This document shows positions 1 through 8,157 of a stretch of DNA of 58,627 nt, in pieces (the first letter of the stretch is position 1; each line of letters begins with the position of its first letter). The notes under the pieces were generated by a model that saw only the letters and a program-made list of their open reading frames with translations, made no database searches and was not told where the DNA came from. Source of the DNA: Sterolibacteriaceae bacterium (lineage in GTDB: Bacteria > Pseudomonadota > Gammaproteobacteria > Burkholderiales > Rhodocyclaceae); assembly GCA_025360425.1 (NCBI GenBank), contig JANYCD010000022.1, positions 1 through 58,627 of the forward strand. The letters run 5' to 3'. The position numbers and the translations under genes were made by a program.

Positions 1-1
1 T

Positions 2-1834
2 GGCAACATCAATATCTTGGCTAGCAACCCCTACAGTAGCTCCCACCTACTCGGCTTATTTGCTGGTGGCAATATCAGCGCCACCAATGTAAACGTCACC
101 AATACTTATGGCGGCCAGATTGAACTGCTTGCCGGCTGGAATGGCGCTTCCGGATATTCCGGATATGGTGTACCCAATTTCTCGAGAACTCAGGGAACGG
201 GTGACATCACGCTCACCAACTCCTCTATCACCTCTGCTTCTGGCGGTGGTGCTGCCCACGTGTTACTTATAGCTGGGCATGACATCAAGGTCGACGCGAA
301 TAGCAGTGTGAACGGTGCAGGTTATGTCGGAATCGACGCCGGGCACGATGTTGTCATCGATGGCGATATCGCAGCGATGAATGGTGATTCTCATATTGTT
401 GCCGGCCAAAGCAATTCCTACGGCGGCAGTATCACACTGGGTGCTACCAGTTCCATCGTGACGTTGAATGATTTCCATATGTGGGCATACGATGGTCCTC
501 TCGGCAGTGGCGACATCACCCAGGCGGCGGGCGGCACGATCACTACCAGTAGCGCCTTTATTGGGGCTGACGGCAACCTGCTGCTGGATGGCGCCGTTAA
601 CTTGACTGGTGGCGGTTACTTTAATGGGTATGCCGGCGTTGGTTCCGCGGTGGAAAAGACCGCCAGAGTCGCCCATCTGTCCAATCCCGGCGGCGGATAC
701 GTCAGGCTTGGTGCGACTGGAGATGCCACCCTCGGCGTAACGGGTGACGTTAACACCTCCTGGCTGGACGTTTACGGCGGAGCCTATTCTTCGAGCGGCA
801 CCACGGGCAATGTGACGGTCGGCGCGAGCGGCAATATATTCTTCAGTAGCTATGGGGGCTCCCTGACCCCGGCCACAGGCATGAAGCTCACCGTGTCTGC
901 CGGCGGCGATATTTCCGGCTCTGCTGGATACCATGGCAATTACAGCAAAGATCTGGAAATCGATGCCGGTGGAAACTTTACGCTGACCTCAGGCTATATC
1001 CAAGGCAGAAACATTGCCATGAACATCGGCGGCTCGTTGAATATTGGCAGTGGTTATAGTCACAGCAGCAGCGACATTCGCGCGAACGGTAACTTGGATG
1101 TCCATGCTGGTTCTGTCAATGTGGCATATGGCGGGTTAACCGCACAGAGTGATCTAAGCTTGATTGTGTCGGGCCCGGTCATGCTGAATCACGGCTATAT
1201 TGGGTCAGATACCGGTTCGGTAACGGTCGTGGGCGGGGCCGTGAGTCTTGACAATAACAGTGCCATCGGCAGCCACTATGTCGGCGGCAGCGTGTCCATC
1301 GGCGCAACCAGCGTAAGCCTTGACCATGGCAGCATCATAGGAGCCGATGGCCCCACCAGCAACGTCGAAATGGTGATCAGCGGCGGCGACCTCACCCTCG
1401 ATAACGGCTCGCAAATCTTCGCCGGCAACGACGTGCTGCTGACGCTGACCGGCGCCGATGCAAAGGTTGTCCTCAACGAGACTACAGGTGAGGCGCCTTC
1501 CACCATAGAGACGGAATTCACTGTAAAAACCACGCACATCAACTTCCTGAGCCGTTCTTCCGGTGGGGTGATTATCGACGGCGCGCCGACCACGACGACG
1601 GTCGACGGCGGCAGCGGCTTCTATGCGCTGGGTAACCCGGCCAGTCCCGGCAACGGCCTGGAAATCACTTACAGTTCGCCCGACAACATCGCGAGTAACA
1701 CGATAGATCAATTTTTCAACAATCTGACTGACAGCAACCCACCGTCGACGGAAGACAAGAAGAAAGATGGCGACAAAACCGAAGGGAACAACCAGGATGA
1801 ACATCATGCGAACCATACCGGCCAATGCAGTTAA
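2..1834 (+). CDS. Filamentous-haemagglutinin-like secreted beta-helix protein, C-terminal part (5' end outside window)
   Basis: The frame is open from base 2, so the gene starts upstream and about 610 C-terminal residues are visible. The protein is very rich in Gly, Ser, Asn and Thr. It consists of degenerate repeats such as GGNI, AGGDIS and DAGGNFTLTSG, the pattern of right-handed parallel beta-helix exoproteins of the TpsA or filamentous-haemagglutinin type. No autotransporter barrel or YadA-like anchor follows, so secretion through a separate TpsB partner is inferred; that partner is not in the window. The end is a charged Lys/Asp/Glu/His linker followed by TGQCS, which holds the only cysteine in the visible part. 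The stop lies 38 bp inside the next gene, so the two are probably co-expressed. The substrate or role in adhesion cannot be told. Confidence 0.75.
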   Translation, partial: GNINILASNPYSSSHLLGLFAGGNISATNVNVTNTYGGQIELLAGWNGASGYSGYGVPNFSRTQGTGDITLTNSSITSASGGGAAHVLLIAGHDIKVDANSSVNGAGYVGIDAGHDVVIDGDIAAMNGDSHIVAGQSNSYGGSITLGATSSIVTLNDFHMWAYDGPLGSGDITQAAGGTITTSSAFIGADGNLLLDGAVNLTGGGYFNGYAGVGSAVEKTARVAHLSNPGGGYVRLGATGDATLGVTGDVNTSWLDVYGGAYSSSGTTGNVTVGASGNIFFSSYGGSLTPATGMKLTVSAGGDISGSAGYHGNYSKDLEIDAGGNFTLTSGYIQGRNIAMNIGGSLNIGSGYSHSSSDIRANGNLDVHAGSVNVAYGGLTAQSDLSLIVSGPVMLNHGYIGSDTGSVTVVGGAVSLDNNSAIGSHYVGGSVSIGATSVSLDHGSIIGADGPTSNVEMVISGGDLTLDNGSQIFAGNDVLLTLTGADAKVVLNETTGEAPSTIETEFTVKTTHINFLSRSSGGVIIDGAPTTTTVDGGSGFYALGNPASPGNGLEITYSSPDNIASNTIDQFFNNLTDSNPPSTEDKKKDGDKTEGNNQDEHHANHTGQCS

Positions 1835-2465
1835 GTCCCTGCTGCTCGTCCTCGCGCTGATTGCAGGGCCGAGCTACGCAGCCGCGGTAGGGCAGATCGC
1901 CAACCTGTCGGGGACACTGTCGGTCAAGCGGCCGGACGGCACCACCAAGCTACTGGCAGTGAAATCCGAAGTGCAGCCGGGAGACACGTTGGCCACCGAA
2001 GAAGGCACCTACGCCCGGGTCAAGTTCATCGATGGTGGCGAAGTCGTCCTGCGACCGGGCACCCAAGTCAAAGTTGACGCCTTCTCGTTCAACGAAGCCA
2101 AGCCGGCCGAAGACAACCAAGTCATCAGCCTGTTCAAAGGCGGGCTCAGAGCCATCACCGGCCTCTTGGGCCACCGCAACAAAGAGAAAGTCAGCTACGT
2201 CACCGCCACCGCCACCATCGGCATCCGCGGCACCAACCTGGGTGCCGAACTGGATGGCGACGGCGGTCTGCATGTAGACGTGAGTGACGGCGCCGTATCT
2301 GTAACCAACTCGGGCGGAACGCTGCAAGTCAATACCGGGCAGTTTGCCTTTGTGAAAAGCGGAGATTCACCGCCGACCCTGATCATCAACGGTCAGAAGG
2401 TCACGATCCCGCAGAACATTGGCGGTGGCATCGGCAAAGACAAGGGCAGTTCCTGCACTCTCTGA
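1797..2465 (+). CDS. FecR-domain periplasmic or surface protein
   Basis: A 222-residue protein with a typical signal peptide (residues 1-29, MNIMRTIP then a Leu/Ala core, likely cut after SYA). The FecR domain follows at about residues 55-165, with the conserved PGDTLATEEGTYARVKF and GGEVVLRPGTQV segments and later GIRGTN. FecR domains of this stand-alone kind often sit beside large secreted proteins. The start at 1797 is preceded by GAAGGG at 1781-1786; ATG 1767 would add a charged stretch before the signal peptide, and ATG 1806 is an alternative. It overlaps the beta-helix gene by 38 bp. The C-terminus is GKDKGSSCTL, with the only cysteine of the protein, echoing the tail of its neighbour. 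A function in iron signalling is not supported, because no FecI or TonB receptor gene is adjacent. Confidence 0.85.
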   Translation: MNIMRTIPANAVKSLLLVLALIAGPSYAAAVGQIANLSGTLSVKRPDGTTKLLAVKSEVQPGDTLATEEGTYARVKFIDGGEVVLRPGTQVKVDAFSFNEAKPAEDNQVISLFKGGLRAITGLLGHRNKEKVSYVTATATIGIRGTNLGAELDGDGGLHVDVSDGAVSVTNSGGTLQVNTGQFAFVKSGDSPPTLIINGQKVTIPQNIGGGIGKDKGSSCTL

Positions 2466-2482
2466 GAGCACCGCAACAACAC

Positions 2483-2511
2483 AACAATGCCGGCCATGGG
2501 CCGGCATTGTT
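2483..2511. terminator. Perfect 13-bp hairpin between convergent genes
   Basis: AACAATGCCGGCC at 2483-2495 pairs perfectly with 2499-2511 around a 3-nt loop. It lies between the FecR gene (+) and the phaJ-like gene (-) and just overlaps the stop codon of the latter. Only short T runs follow on either strand, so it is a plausible but not ideal bidirectional terminator. Confidence 0.7.
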
Positions 2512-2944
2512 ATTTGGGTTTCCGTGAAGCGAACATCACGGTGGCCTCACCTTCGATCACCGCCTTGCCACCCACGATACATACCGTGTCAAACACTATG
2601 CGCTGTTTTTCGAGCAGGATTTCCTTGATGGTAACCGTCGCGGTGACCTCATCACCGGGCCGCACCGGCGCCTTGAATTTCAGGCTTTGACCCAAATAGA
2701 CGGTGCCAGGGCCGGGTAGCTTGTTGGCAAGTACGGCAGAGATGAAACTGGCAGAGAGCATGCCGTGAGCGATGATTCCCTTGAAGGGCGTGGTGGCAGC
2801 ATAGGCCTCGTCGAGATGCACCGGATTGATGTCGGTGGAAACCTCGGAGAACTTTACGATGTCGTCCGTAGTGACGATTTTGGAAATACTCGCGCTCATT
2901 CCCACGCTGAGATCCTCAATGCCGCTGATAGTAGTCGAGCTCAT
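2510..2944 (-). CDS. phaJ: (R)-specific enoyl-CoA hydratase, MaoC/PhaJ type
   Basis: A 144-residue single hot-dog domain protein. The hydratase-2 signature is complete: STDINPVHLDEAYA with the catalytic Asp and His, then FKGIIAHGMLSASFIS, and YLGQSLKFKAPVRPGDEV further on. The family hydrates trans-2-enoyl-CoA to (R)-3-hydroxyacyl-CoA, and PhaJ members feed beta-oxidation intermediates into polyhydroxyalkanoate synthesis; a phaC gene lies at 18888-20717. The start is 5 bp behind the sulfotransferase stop, so the two form an operon. Other MaoC-type dehydratases share the fold, so substrate range is inferred from similarity to PhaJ. Confidence 0.85.
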   Translation of the reverse strand: MSSTTISGIEDLSVGMSASISKIVTTDDIVKFSEVSTDINPVHLDEAYAATTPFKGIIAHGMLSASFISAVLANKLPGPGTVYLGQSLKFKAPVRPGDEVTATVTIKEILLEKQRIVFDTVCIVGGKAVIEGEATVMFASRKPK

Positions 2945-2949
2945 ATAAT

Positions 2950-3786
2950 TTATCCTTGATCACGAATGCGAATGACGTTGGTTTGGCTCAACGTCGTGTC
3001 ATGCCAGAACGACAGTTTTGTGTACTGCTCGAACAGGTCCGGCGGCAATATTGTTTTGCGCGCCTCGAATTGCACCTTCGGCCGCACCTTGTGCAGTCCC
3101 ACCAGCCCCAATCCTTCGTCGTAGTCCGGCGTATCGAAATCGATGTTCTCGTAATCGTGCTCGAATAATTGCTCACCCAGAAACGAGTAGACGAGAGTAA
3201 TCACTTCCTTGGGCCGTTGCGCCAGAATATCGTAATCGATCACCAGCATGGATTTGCCTTGCTCGCTGTAGAACGCTTCCTTCAAACCGGCCCAGGCGAT
3301 GCCCACCAGACGGGTGCGCTGGGCCAGCGTTTCGACGCGTGAAAAAACTGTGCTGCGTTCGGCCTCATTGGCGAATAGACGCGTGTTCTCATACGGATTG
3401 GCGCGATACAAGCGCTCGATGCTATCCATGATCCAGGCCACATTGCGGACACAGGAAATCACCTTGGCATGGGGGAATAGATCGAGCACAGCCGGTAACT
3501 TGCTGCTCCATATCCGGTTGGTGTCGAAGATGACCGGCTGCGGATTGTCGGCGTAGTAATTCTCGAACAAGCCATGCAGAATGGTGCGCCGCTGCTCGGT
3601 GGACACCTGTGGCGCCCATTCGCTGCCAACGCTGACCTGGCCGACAATGGCACTGAAAAAACTCGCCACCGGGCTGGTGACGCCGCAATGAAAGCGCGGA
3701 TTCTGGCGCAGGATCGCTGACAGCAGAGTGGAGCCGGAACGCGGCAGTCCACTGATGAAATGAAAAGTATGTCCGGGGGACGCCAT
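2950..3786 (-). CDS. PAPS-dependent sulfotransferase family protein
   Basis: A 278-residue protein opening with HFISGLPRSGSTLLSAIL, the 5'-phosphosulfate-binding loop of sulfotransferases at residues 8-25. Further on come a VISCVRNVAWIMDS segment that fits the 3'-phosphate-binding region, and an IDYDILAQRP motif. No signal peptide or membrane segment is seen, so it is cytosolic. The start has AAGGA eight bases upstream. It is followed after 5 bp by the phaJ-like gene, an odd partner. The acceptor is unknown; members act on carbohydrates, lipids, peptides and small molecules. Confidence 0.75.
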   Translation of the reverse strand: MASPGHTFHFISGLPRSGSTLLSAILRQNPRFHCGVTSPVASFFSAIVGQVSVGSEWAPQVSTEQRRTILHGLFENYYADNPQPVIFDTNRIWSSKLPAVLDLFPHAKVISCVRNVAWIMDSIERLYRANPYENTRLFANEAERSTVFSRVETLAQRTRLVGIAWAGLKEAFYSEQGKSMLVIDYDILAQRPKEVITLVYSFLGEQLFEHDYENIDFDTPDYDEGLGLVGLHKVRPKVQFEARKTILPPDLFEQYTKLSFWHDTTLSQTNVIRIRDQG

Positions 3787-3841
3787 GGATTTTTTCCTTG
3801 CGATGCTTTACCTTTATCCGGCCAAGCATCTTCGTGCATTT

Positions 3842-3870
3842 TTGACAGGCCAATCTTAGCCCATTTGTAT
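3842..3870 (+). promoter_or_regulatory. Possible sigma70 promoter for the dienelactone hydrolase gene
   Basis: TTGACA at 3842-3847 is a perfect -35 box. At 17-nt spacing the -10 would be TTGTAT, a poor match, so this is a weak call. A strong Shine-Dalgarno (TTGAGGAG) follows at about 3876-3883. Confidence 0.35.
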
Positions 3871-3891
3871 CAACCTTGAGGAGCAAACTAC

Positions 3892-4743
3892 ATGAATCTG
3901 AATCCACCGACCAAACCCGCGTTTGACCGCAGGGAATTTCTGATTACAGTGGCCGGTGTTGGCTTCGCCCAGGCTGCGCAACCGATCATGGCGCAGACCG
4001 CGATCACCACCGATAGCAAGGGCCTCGTTACGGGTGAAGTAAAGATTCCAGTGGCCGACGGCACCATGGCGGCCTATCGCGCACAGCCTGCTACCGGCAA
4101 GCATTTTCCGGTGGTGCTGGTGGTATCGGAGATTTTCGGCGTGCATGAATGGATCGCTGATATCTGTCGTCGCCTCGCCAAACTCGGCTATCTGGCGATT
4201 GCACCGGATTTGTTTGCCCGCCACGGCGACCCGCGCAAGATGCAGGACAGCCAGCAGATACTGACCGATGTCATCGCCAAAACGCCCGACAATGAAGTGA
4301 TGTCGGACCTTGACGCCACCGTGGCGTGGGCCAAGACCGAAGGCGCCAATACAACGCGGCTCGGCATCACCGGTTATTGCTGGGGCGGGCGCATCACCTG
4401 GATGTACGCTGCCCACAATCCGCAGGTGAAAGCCGGCGTAGCCTGGTACGGCCGTATCAAGGCCGAAACCAACGCCATCAACCCGCAGCATCCCATCGAT
4501 ATCGCGGCGAATCTCAAGGTACCCGTGCTGGGACTTTACGGCGGACTCGATCAACACATCTCACTTGATCAGGTCACCGAAATGCGGGCGGCGTTGAACC
4601 AGGCGCATAGCAAATCGGAAATCCATGTTTACCCTCACGCCGATCACGGCTTTCTCGCTGACTACCGGCCCACCTACAACAAGGAGGCGGCCGAAGATGG
4701 TTGGCAGCGGCTACAGGATTGGTTCAAGAAATACGGGGTGTAG
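3892..4743 (+). CDS. Dienelactone hydrolase family protein, exported
   Basis: A 283-residue alpha/beta hydrolase of the DLH family. The nucleophile Cys sits in GITGYCWGGRITW (about residue 164), the Asp in YGGLDQHIS and the His in HADHGFLADY, giving the Cys-Asp-His triad of dienelactone hydrolases. The N-terminus reads DRREFLITVAGVGFAQ and ends in MAQ, resembling a Tat signal with a twin arginine, so periplasmic location is likely. DLH enzymes open lactone rings in chlorocatechol breakdown, but many exported homologues stand alone as here with no catabolic genes nearby, and their substrate is unknown. A strong GAGGAG Shine-Dalgarno precedes the ATG. It is divergent from the sulfotransferase gene. 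Confidence 0.85.
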   Translation: MNLNPPTKPAFDRREFLITVAGVGFAQAAQPIMAQTAITTDSKGLVTGEVKIPVADGTMAAYRAQPATGKHFPVVLVVSEIFGVHEWIADICRRLAKLGYLAIAPDLFARHGDPRKMQDSQQILTDVIAKTPDNEVMSDLDATVAWAKTEGANTTRLGITGYCWGGRITWMYAAHNPQVKAGVAWYGRIKAETNAINPQHPIDIAANLKVPVLGLYGGLDQHISLDQVTEMRAALNQAHSKSEIHVYPHADHGFLADYRPTYNKEAAEDGWQRLQDWFKKYGV

Positions 4744-4775
4744 GTGGGCGGCGTTTCCGCCGCGATTGAACAATC

Positions 4776-4814
4776 GGCCCGCACCCGTCCGGGTGTCTCC
4801 ATCGAAGGCGGGCC
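4776..4814. repeat. Inverted repeat between convergent genes
   Basis: GGCCCGC at 4776-4782 pairs with GCGGGCC at 4808-4814, and a second small hairpin (CACCC/GGGTG) lies inside at 4782-4795. It sits between the convergent hydrolase and methyltransferase genes. It may help stop transcription, but there is no T run on either side. Confidence 0.4.
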
Positions 4815-4816
4815 TC

Positions 4817-5974
4817 CTACAGTGCGTGCAACCGATCGCCCCGACTAAAACCGACGAGCGGTTCACGCAGCCCCTTGCCCAGCGCGATCACCTTGAATAG
4901 CTCGCCCATTTCGTTGGGCGACAGCAGAAGATTCACTGCACCACCGGCCCGCGCCGCGGTGGCCGCATCGACATCGTCCTTGCGCTGCACCAGCAGATCG
5001 GCGATGCCACAATTCATCAGGAATGCTGCTTGCGAGGTGTAGCCCAACACGTCCAGCCCTACGCCGTGACCTGCCTCGGCAATGGCGGTGAAATCGACAT
5101 GCGCAGTGATATCGGATAGCCCGGGATACCAGAAAGGCTGGTCGTGAGTTCGGTGTCGATAGTGGCAACGAATCGTGCCGCCGTTGCGCTGCGGGTGGTA
5201 GTACTCGTGGCGCGGCAGGCCATAATCGATCAGCAGCAGCGCGCCCTGTTTCAGGCGCCGTCCCAACTCGGCGGTCCAGGCCCGTGCCGTCAATGCAATC
5301 TCGCTGCGATAAGTTGCCACAACCGGCAACTCGCGCGCCGCCTGTTGCAGTCCTTCCCCCGCCGGGCGTTCGGACAATATGAAAGCACCCGAATCATTGA
5401 GCGCGATACCACACTCCATCAATCCTTCGTCGCGCCAGACCACCGCGTGGTTGGGCATGGCGTCGAGTAATTCATTGCCGACCACGCAACCTGAAATTTG
5501 GTCGGGCAACGAATCCAGCCATTCAACCTTTGCCCAAAATTGCGGTGCACGGGCCGCAATCATCGCGCGCTGTCGCGCGGCCAATTCGCCAGAGAGTTCA
5601 AGTATCCGGTAGCGTTGCACCGGACAGCCCAGCGCATCAAGCGCGATCAGCAAGTCGGCCGCCAGATGTCCGCTGCCGGCACCGGTTTCGAGCAACTCGG
5701 GTACCGAGGCACGCATCACTTGCGCAACCTGCACCGCCAGCGCATGGCCGAACAGCGGCGTGAGTTCCGGTGCGGTGACAAAGTCCCCTGCTTCGCCGAA
5801 CTTTTCCGAACCCCCGGAGTAGTAGCCGAGGCCGGGACTGTAAAGCGCCAGCTCCATGTAGCGCGCAAACGAAATCCATCCGTCGCCGGCGCGAATTTCG
5901 GCGGCAATGCACAGCACCAAAGCCGCGCTGGCGGCCTTGGCGGCATCGGAGGGTTCAGGAAGGCTTGTATTCAT
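4817..5974 (-). CDS. SAM-dependent methyltransferase, MidA/NDUFAF7 family
   Basis: A 385-residue protein of the COG1565 family. Visible marks are the N-terminal ARYMELALYSPGLGYYSG and the GDFVTAPELTPLFGHALA segment, a glycine-rich SAM loop LLETGAGSGHLAADLL, then VVGNELLDAMPNHAV. The mitochondrial relative NDUFAF7/MidA methylates an arginine of a complex I subunit; the bacterial role is not settled. The chosen start (MNTSLPEP) avoids running into the divergent tcdA start at 6006; an upstream ATG at 6007 would overlap it. Confidence 0.85.
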   Translation of the reverse strand: MNTSLPEPSDAAKAASAALVLCIAAEIRAGDGWISFARYMELALYSPGLGYYSGGSEKFGEAGDFVTAPELTPLFGHALAVQVAQVMRASVPELLETGAGSGHLAADLLIALDALGCPVQRYRILELSGELAARQRAMIAARAPQFWAKVEWLDSLPDQISGCVVGNELLDAMPNHAVVWRDEGLMECGIALNDSGAFILSERPAGEGLQQAARELPVVATYRSEIALTARAWTAELGRRLKQGALLLIDYGLPRHEYYHPQRNGGTIRCHYRHRTHDQPFWYPGLSDITAHVDFTAIAEAGHGVGLDVLGYTSQAAFLMNCGIADLLVQRKDDVDAATAARAGGAVNLLLSPNEMGELFKVIALGKGLREPLVGFSRGDRLHAL

Positions 5975-6005
5975 TAGGCGCCGCATTGTGCCATGATGCG
6001 GCCCC

Positions 6006-6782
6006 ATGACTGATCAGCCCGACTTCGAACGCCGTTTTGGCGGCATTACGCGTCTGTATGGCGCCGCCGCACTGGAACGCCTGCGCACGGCGCATGTTTG
6101 TGTGATCGGCATCGGCGGTGTCGGTTCATGGGCAGCGGAGGCATTGGCCCGTTCCGGCATTGGGCGACTCACGCTGATCGACCTTGACCATGTCGCCGAA
6201 TCCAACATCAACCGCCAGATTCACGCGCTGGAGCAGACCTTGGGGCAGGCCAAGGTGCTGGCAATGGCGGAGCGTATTGCCGCCATCAACCCGCACTGCG
6301 TGGTGCAGCCGATAGAGGAGTTCGCTACGCCGGAAAATATCGCAGAGTTACTGCCCGCCTGTGATGCCGTGATCGACGCGATTGACCAGGTGCGCGCCAA
6401 GGCAGCCATCATCGCATTTTGCCGAGGCGCAGGAACTTGCGTGGTGACTACCGGCGGTGCCGGGGGCCGCAGCGACCCAACGCGCATCGTGGTGGACGAT
6501 TTGTCCCGCACGACGCAGGATGCACTGGCCGCCAAGGTGCGCGCGCTGTTGCGCAAGGAATATGGCTTTCCGCGCGAGACAAAAAAGAAATTCGATGTGG
6601 AATGCGTGTATTCGCCGGAGCAATTGGTACGCCCGGCAGAGGCTGGCTGCGATGTTGGCGACGAAGAATTGCAGGGGCTTAATTGCGCCGGCTATGGATC
6701 GTCGGTGATGGTCACCGCCAGTTTCGGCTTCGCCGCCGCAGCAAGGGTTTTGGCGCGGCTTGGCGGCGCATCAAAAGGTTAA
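6006..6782 (+). CDS. tcdA: tRNA threonylcarbamoyladenosine dehydratase
   Basis: A 258-residue E1-like ATP-binding protein of the ThiF/MoeB superfamily. It begins with the TcdA-type RRFGGITRLYGAAALERL, then the nucleotide-binding loop IGIGGVGSWAAEALARSGIG, IDLDHVAESNINRQIHA, and DAIDQVRAKAA. TcdA converts t6A37 of ANN-decoding tRNAs to its cyclic form ct6A. The gene that makes the t6A precursor, tsaD, is also in this window at 52067. It lies 49 bp before ttcA on the same strand, so two tRNA modification genes are paired. It is divergent from the MidA-type gene with only 31 bp between starts. Confidence 0.92.
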   Translation: MTDQPDFERRFGGITRLYGAAALERLRTAHVCVIGIGGVGSWAAEALARSGIGRLTLIDLDHVAESNINRQIHALEQTLGQAKVLAMAERIAAINPHCVVQPIEEFATPENIAELLPACDAVIDAIDQVRAKAAIIAFCRGAGTCVVTTGGAGGRSDPTRIVVDDLSRTTQDALAAKVRALLRKEYGFPRETKKKFDVECVYSPEQLVRPAEAGCDVGDEELQGLNCAGYGSSVMVTASFGFAAAARVLARLGGASKG

Positions 6783-6831
6783 AATCGCACCTGCCGATTG
6801 ATTTGCAGACCATGAAACAGGACATCCGCGT

Positions 6832-7725
6832 GTGAGCGTTACCGCCAGACAATTCGACAAGCAGCGCTTCGAGGGCAATAAGCTCGCCAAACGCTTGCGC
6901 CGCAATGTCGGGCAGGCCATCGCCGATTTCAACATGATCGAGGAGGGCGACAAGGTCATGGTCTGCCTTTCCGGTGGCAAGGATTCTTATGGTCTGCTCG
7001 ATACCTTGCTCCATCTGCGCGAGTATGCGCCGATCGGCTTCGACCTCATCGCCGTCAACCTTGACCAGAAGCAACCAGGATTTCCGGCCGACATACTGCC
7101 CAACTACCTCCACGAGCTTGGCGTGGCTTTTCACATCGAGGAGCAGGACACCTACTCCGTCGTCAAACGCGTGATCCCGCAAGGCAAGACCACTTGCGGT
7201 CTGTGTTCGCGCTTGCGGCGCGGCATTCTTTATCGCGTCGCCGACGAACTGGGCGCCACAAAAATTGCGCTGGGACATCACCGCGACGACATTCTCGAAA
7301 CCCTGTTTCTCAATTTATTTTTCGCCGGCAAGCTGAAGGCGATGCCGCCCAAGCTGATGTCGGACGACGGCAAACATATCGTGATCCGGCCACTGGTTTA
7401 CTGCCGAGAGCCGGATCTGTCGGCGTGGGCAGAGTTGCGAGAATTTCCGATCATCCCCTGCGACCTTTGCGGCAGCCAGGAACACTTGCAGCGCAAACAG
7501 GTGAAGGCGATGCTGGGTGACTGGGAGAAGCGCTTTCCCGGGCGGATCGAAACCCTGTTCCGCAGTTTGCAGAACGTGGCGCCTTCGCATCTGCTGGATC
7601 CGGCGCTGTTCGACTTCAAGGGACTGCAGGCGACCGGCGTTGTCGAACTGGATGGAGATATGGCTTTCGACCCGCAGCAGTTTTCGACGCCGGGAGTGAT
7701 TCCGCTGACGCAGTTCGCGGAATAA
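6832..7725 (+). CDS. ttcA: tRNA 2-thiocytidine(32) synthetase
   Basis: A 297-residue PP-loop ATPase that thiolates C32 of certain tRNAs using a 4Fe-4S cluster. The PP-loop [16 protein letters not shown] is at about residues 44-59 and the CxxC motif [15 protein letters not shown] at about 121-135; a further PCDLCGSQE cysteine pair follows. The start is GTG at 6832 with AGGA nine bases upstream; the next in-frame ATG would remove conserved N-terminal sequence. A 7-codon reading frame (6812-6835) ends across this GTG. A bidirectional terminator follows the stop directly. Confidence 0.93.
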   Translation: MSVTARQFDKQRFEGNKLAKRLRRNVGQAIADFNMIEEGDKVMVCLSGGKDSYGLLDTLLHLREYAPIGFDLIAVNLDQKQPGFPADILPNYLHELGVAFHIEEQDTYSVVKRVIPQGKTTCGLCSRLRRGILYRVADELGATKIALGHHRDDILETLFLNLFFAGKLKAMPPKLMSDDGKHIVIRPLVYCREPDLSAWAELREFPIIPCDLCGSQEHLQRKQVKAMLGDWEKRFPGRIETLFRSLQNVAPSHLLDPALFDFKGLQATGVVELDGDMAFDPQQFSTPGVIPLTQFAE

Positions 7726-7727
7726 AA

Positions 7728-7751
7728 AAGCCCCGCGCAAAGGCGGGGCTT
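7728..7751. terminator. Bidirectional intrinsic terminator between ttcA and psiF
   Basis: AAGCCCCGC at 7728-7736 pairs with GCGGGGCTT at 7743-7751 around a 6-nt loop. On the minus strand the stem runs directly into six T, a strong terminator for the psiF-repeat gene. On the plus strand the T run is short. Confidence 0.85.
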
Positions 7752-7776
7752 ACCGTTTCAACTACAACCGGGCGAT

Positions 7777-8097
7777 TTACTTCGCCGCTTTGGCATCGGC
7801 CTCACATTTTTTCATGAACGCTGTCTTTGCCGCGCCGAACAGTTTCTTGCCGGTCTTGCTCACTGCTTTGTCTGCGCAGCCCGAAGCGGCCGGTGCAGCA
7901 GCATCAGCAGGAGCAACACCGCCGTCCGCTTCACATTTCTTCATGAAGGTGGTTTTGGCGGCGCCAGCCAGCTTTTTGCCGCTCTTGCTCACAGCTTTGG
8001 CTTCGCAGCCCGAAGGGGCAGCGGCGTCGGCAGCGCAGGCGATTTGCATGCCGAAGGCGAACACAGTAACGAATGCTGCAACGATCAGTTTTTGCAT
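7777..8097 (-). CDS. PsiF-repeat periplasmic protein
   Basis: A 106-residue exported protein. The signal peptide (about residues 1-22) ends in ACAAD. Two near-identical PsiF repeats follow, AVSKSGKKLAGAAKTTFMKKC at about 35-55 and AVSKTGKKLFGAAKTAFMKKC at about 77-97, each also preceded by a Cys (GCEAKA, GCADKA). This gives two Cys per repeat that could form disulfides. E. coli psiF is phosphate-starvation induced but its function is unknown. It lies 60 bp downstream of hprK on the same strand and ends at a strong terminator, so it may be read from the long operon or from its own promoter. Confidence 0.88.
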   Translation of the reverse strand: MQKLIVAAFVTVFAFGMQIACAADAAAPSGCEAKAVSKSGKKLAGAAKTTFMKKCEADGGVAPADAAAPAASGCADKAVSKTGKKLFGAAKTAFMKKCEADAKAAK

Positions 8098-8157
8098 GGT
8101 TGACTCCCTAATCTGGTTAATGGGGTGTTGCCGGTCAATTATCGCCGAAAACGATCC

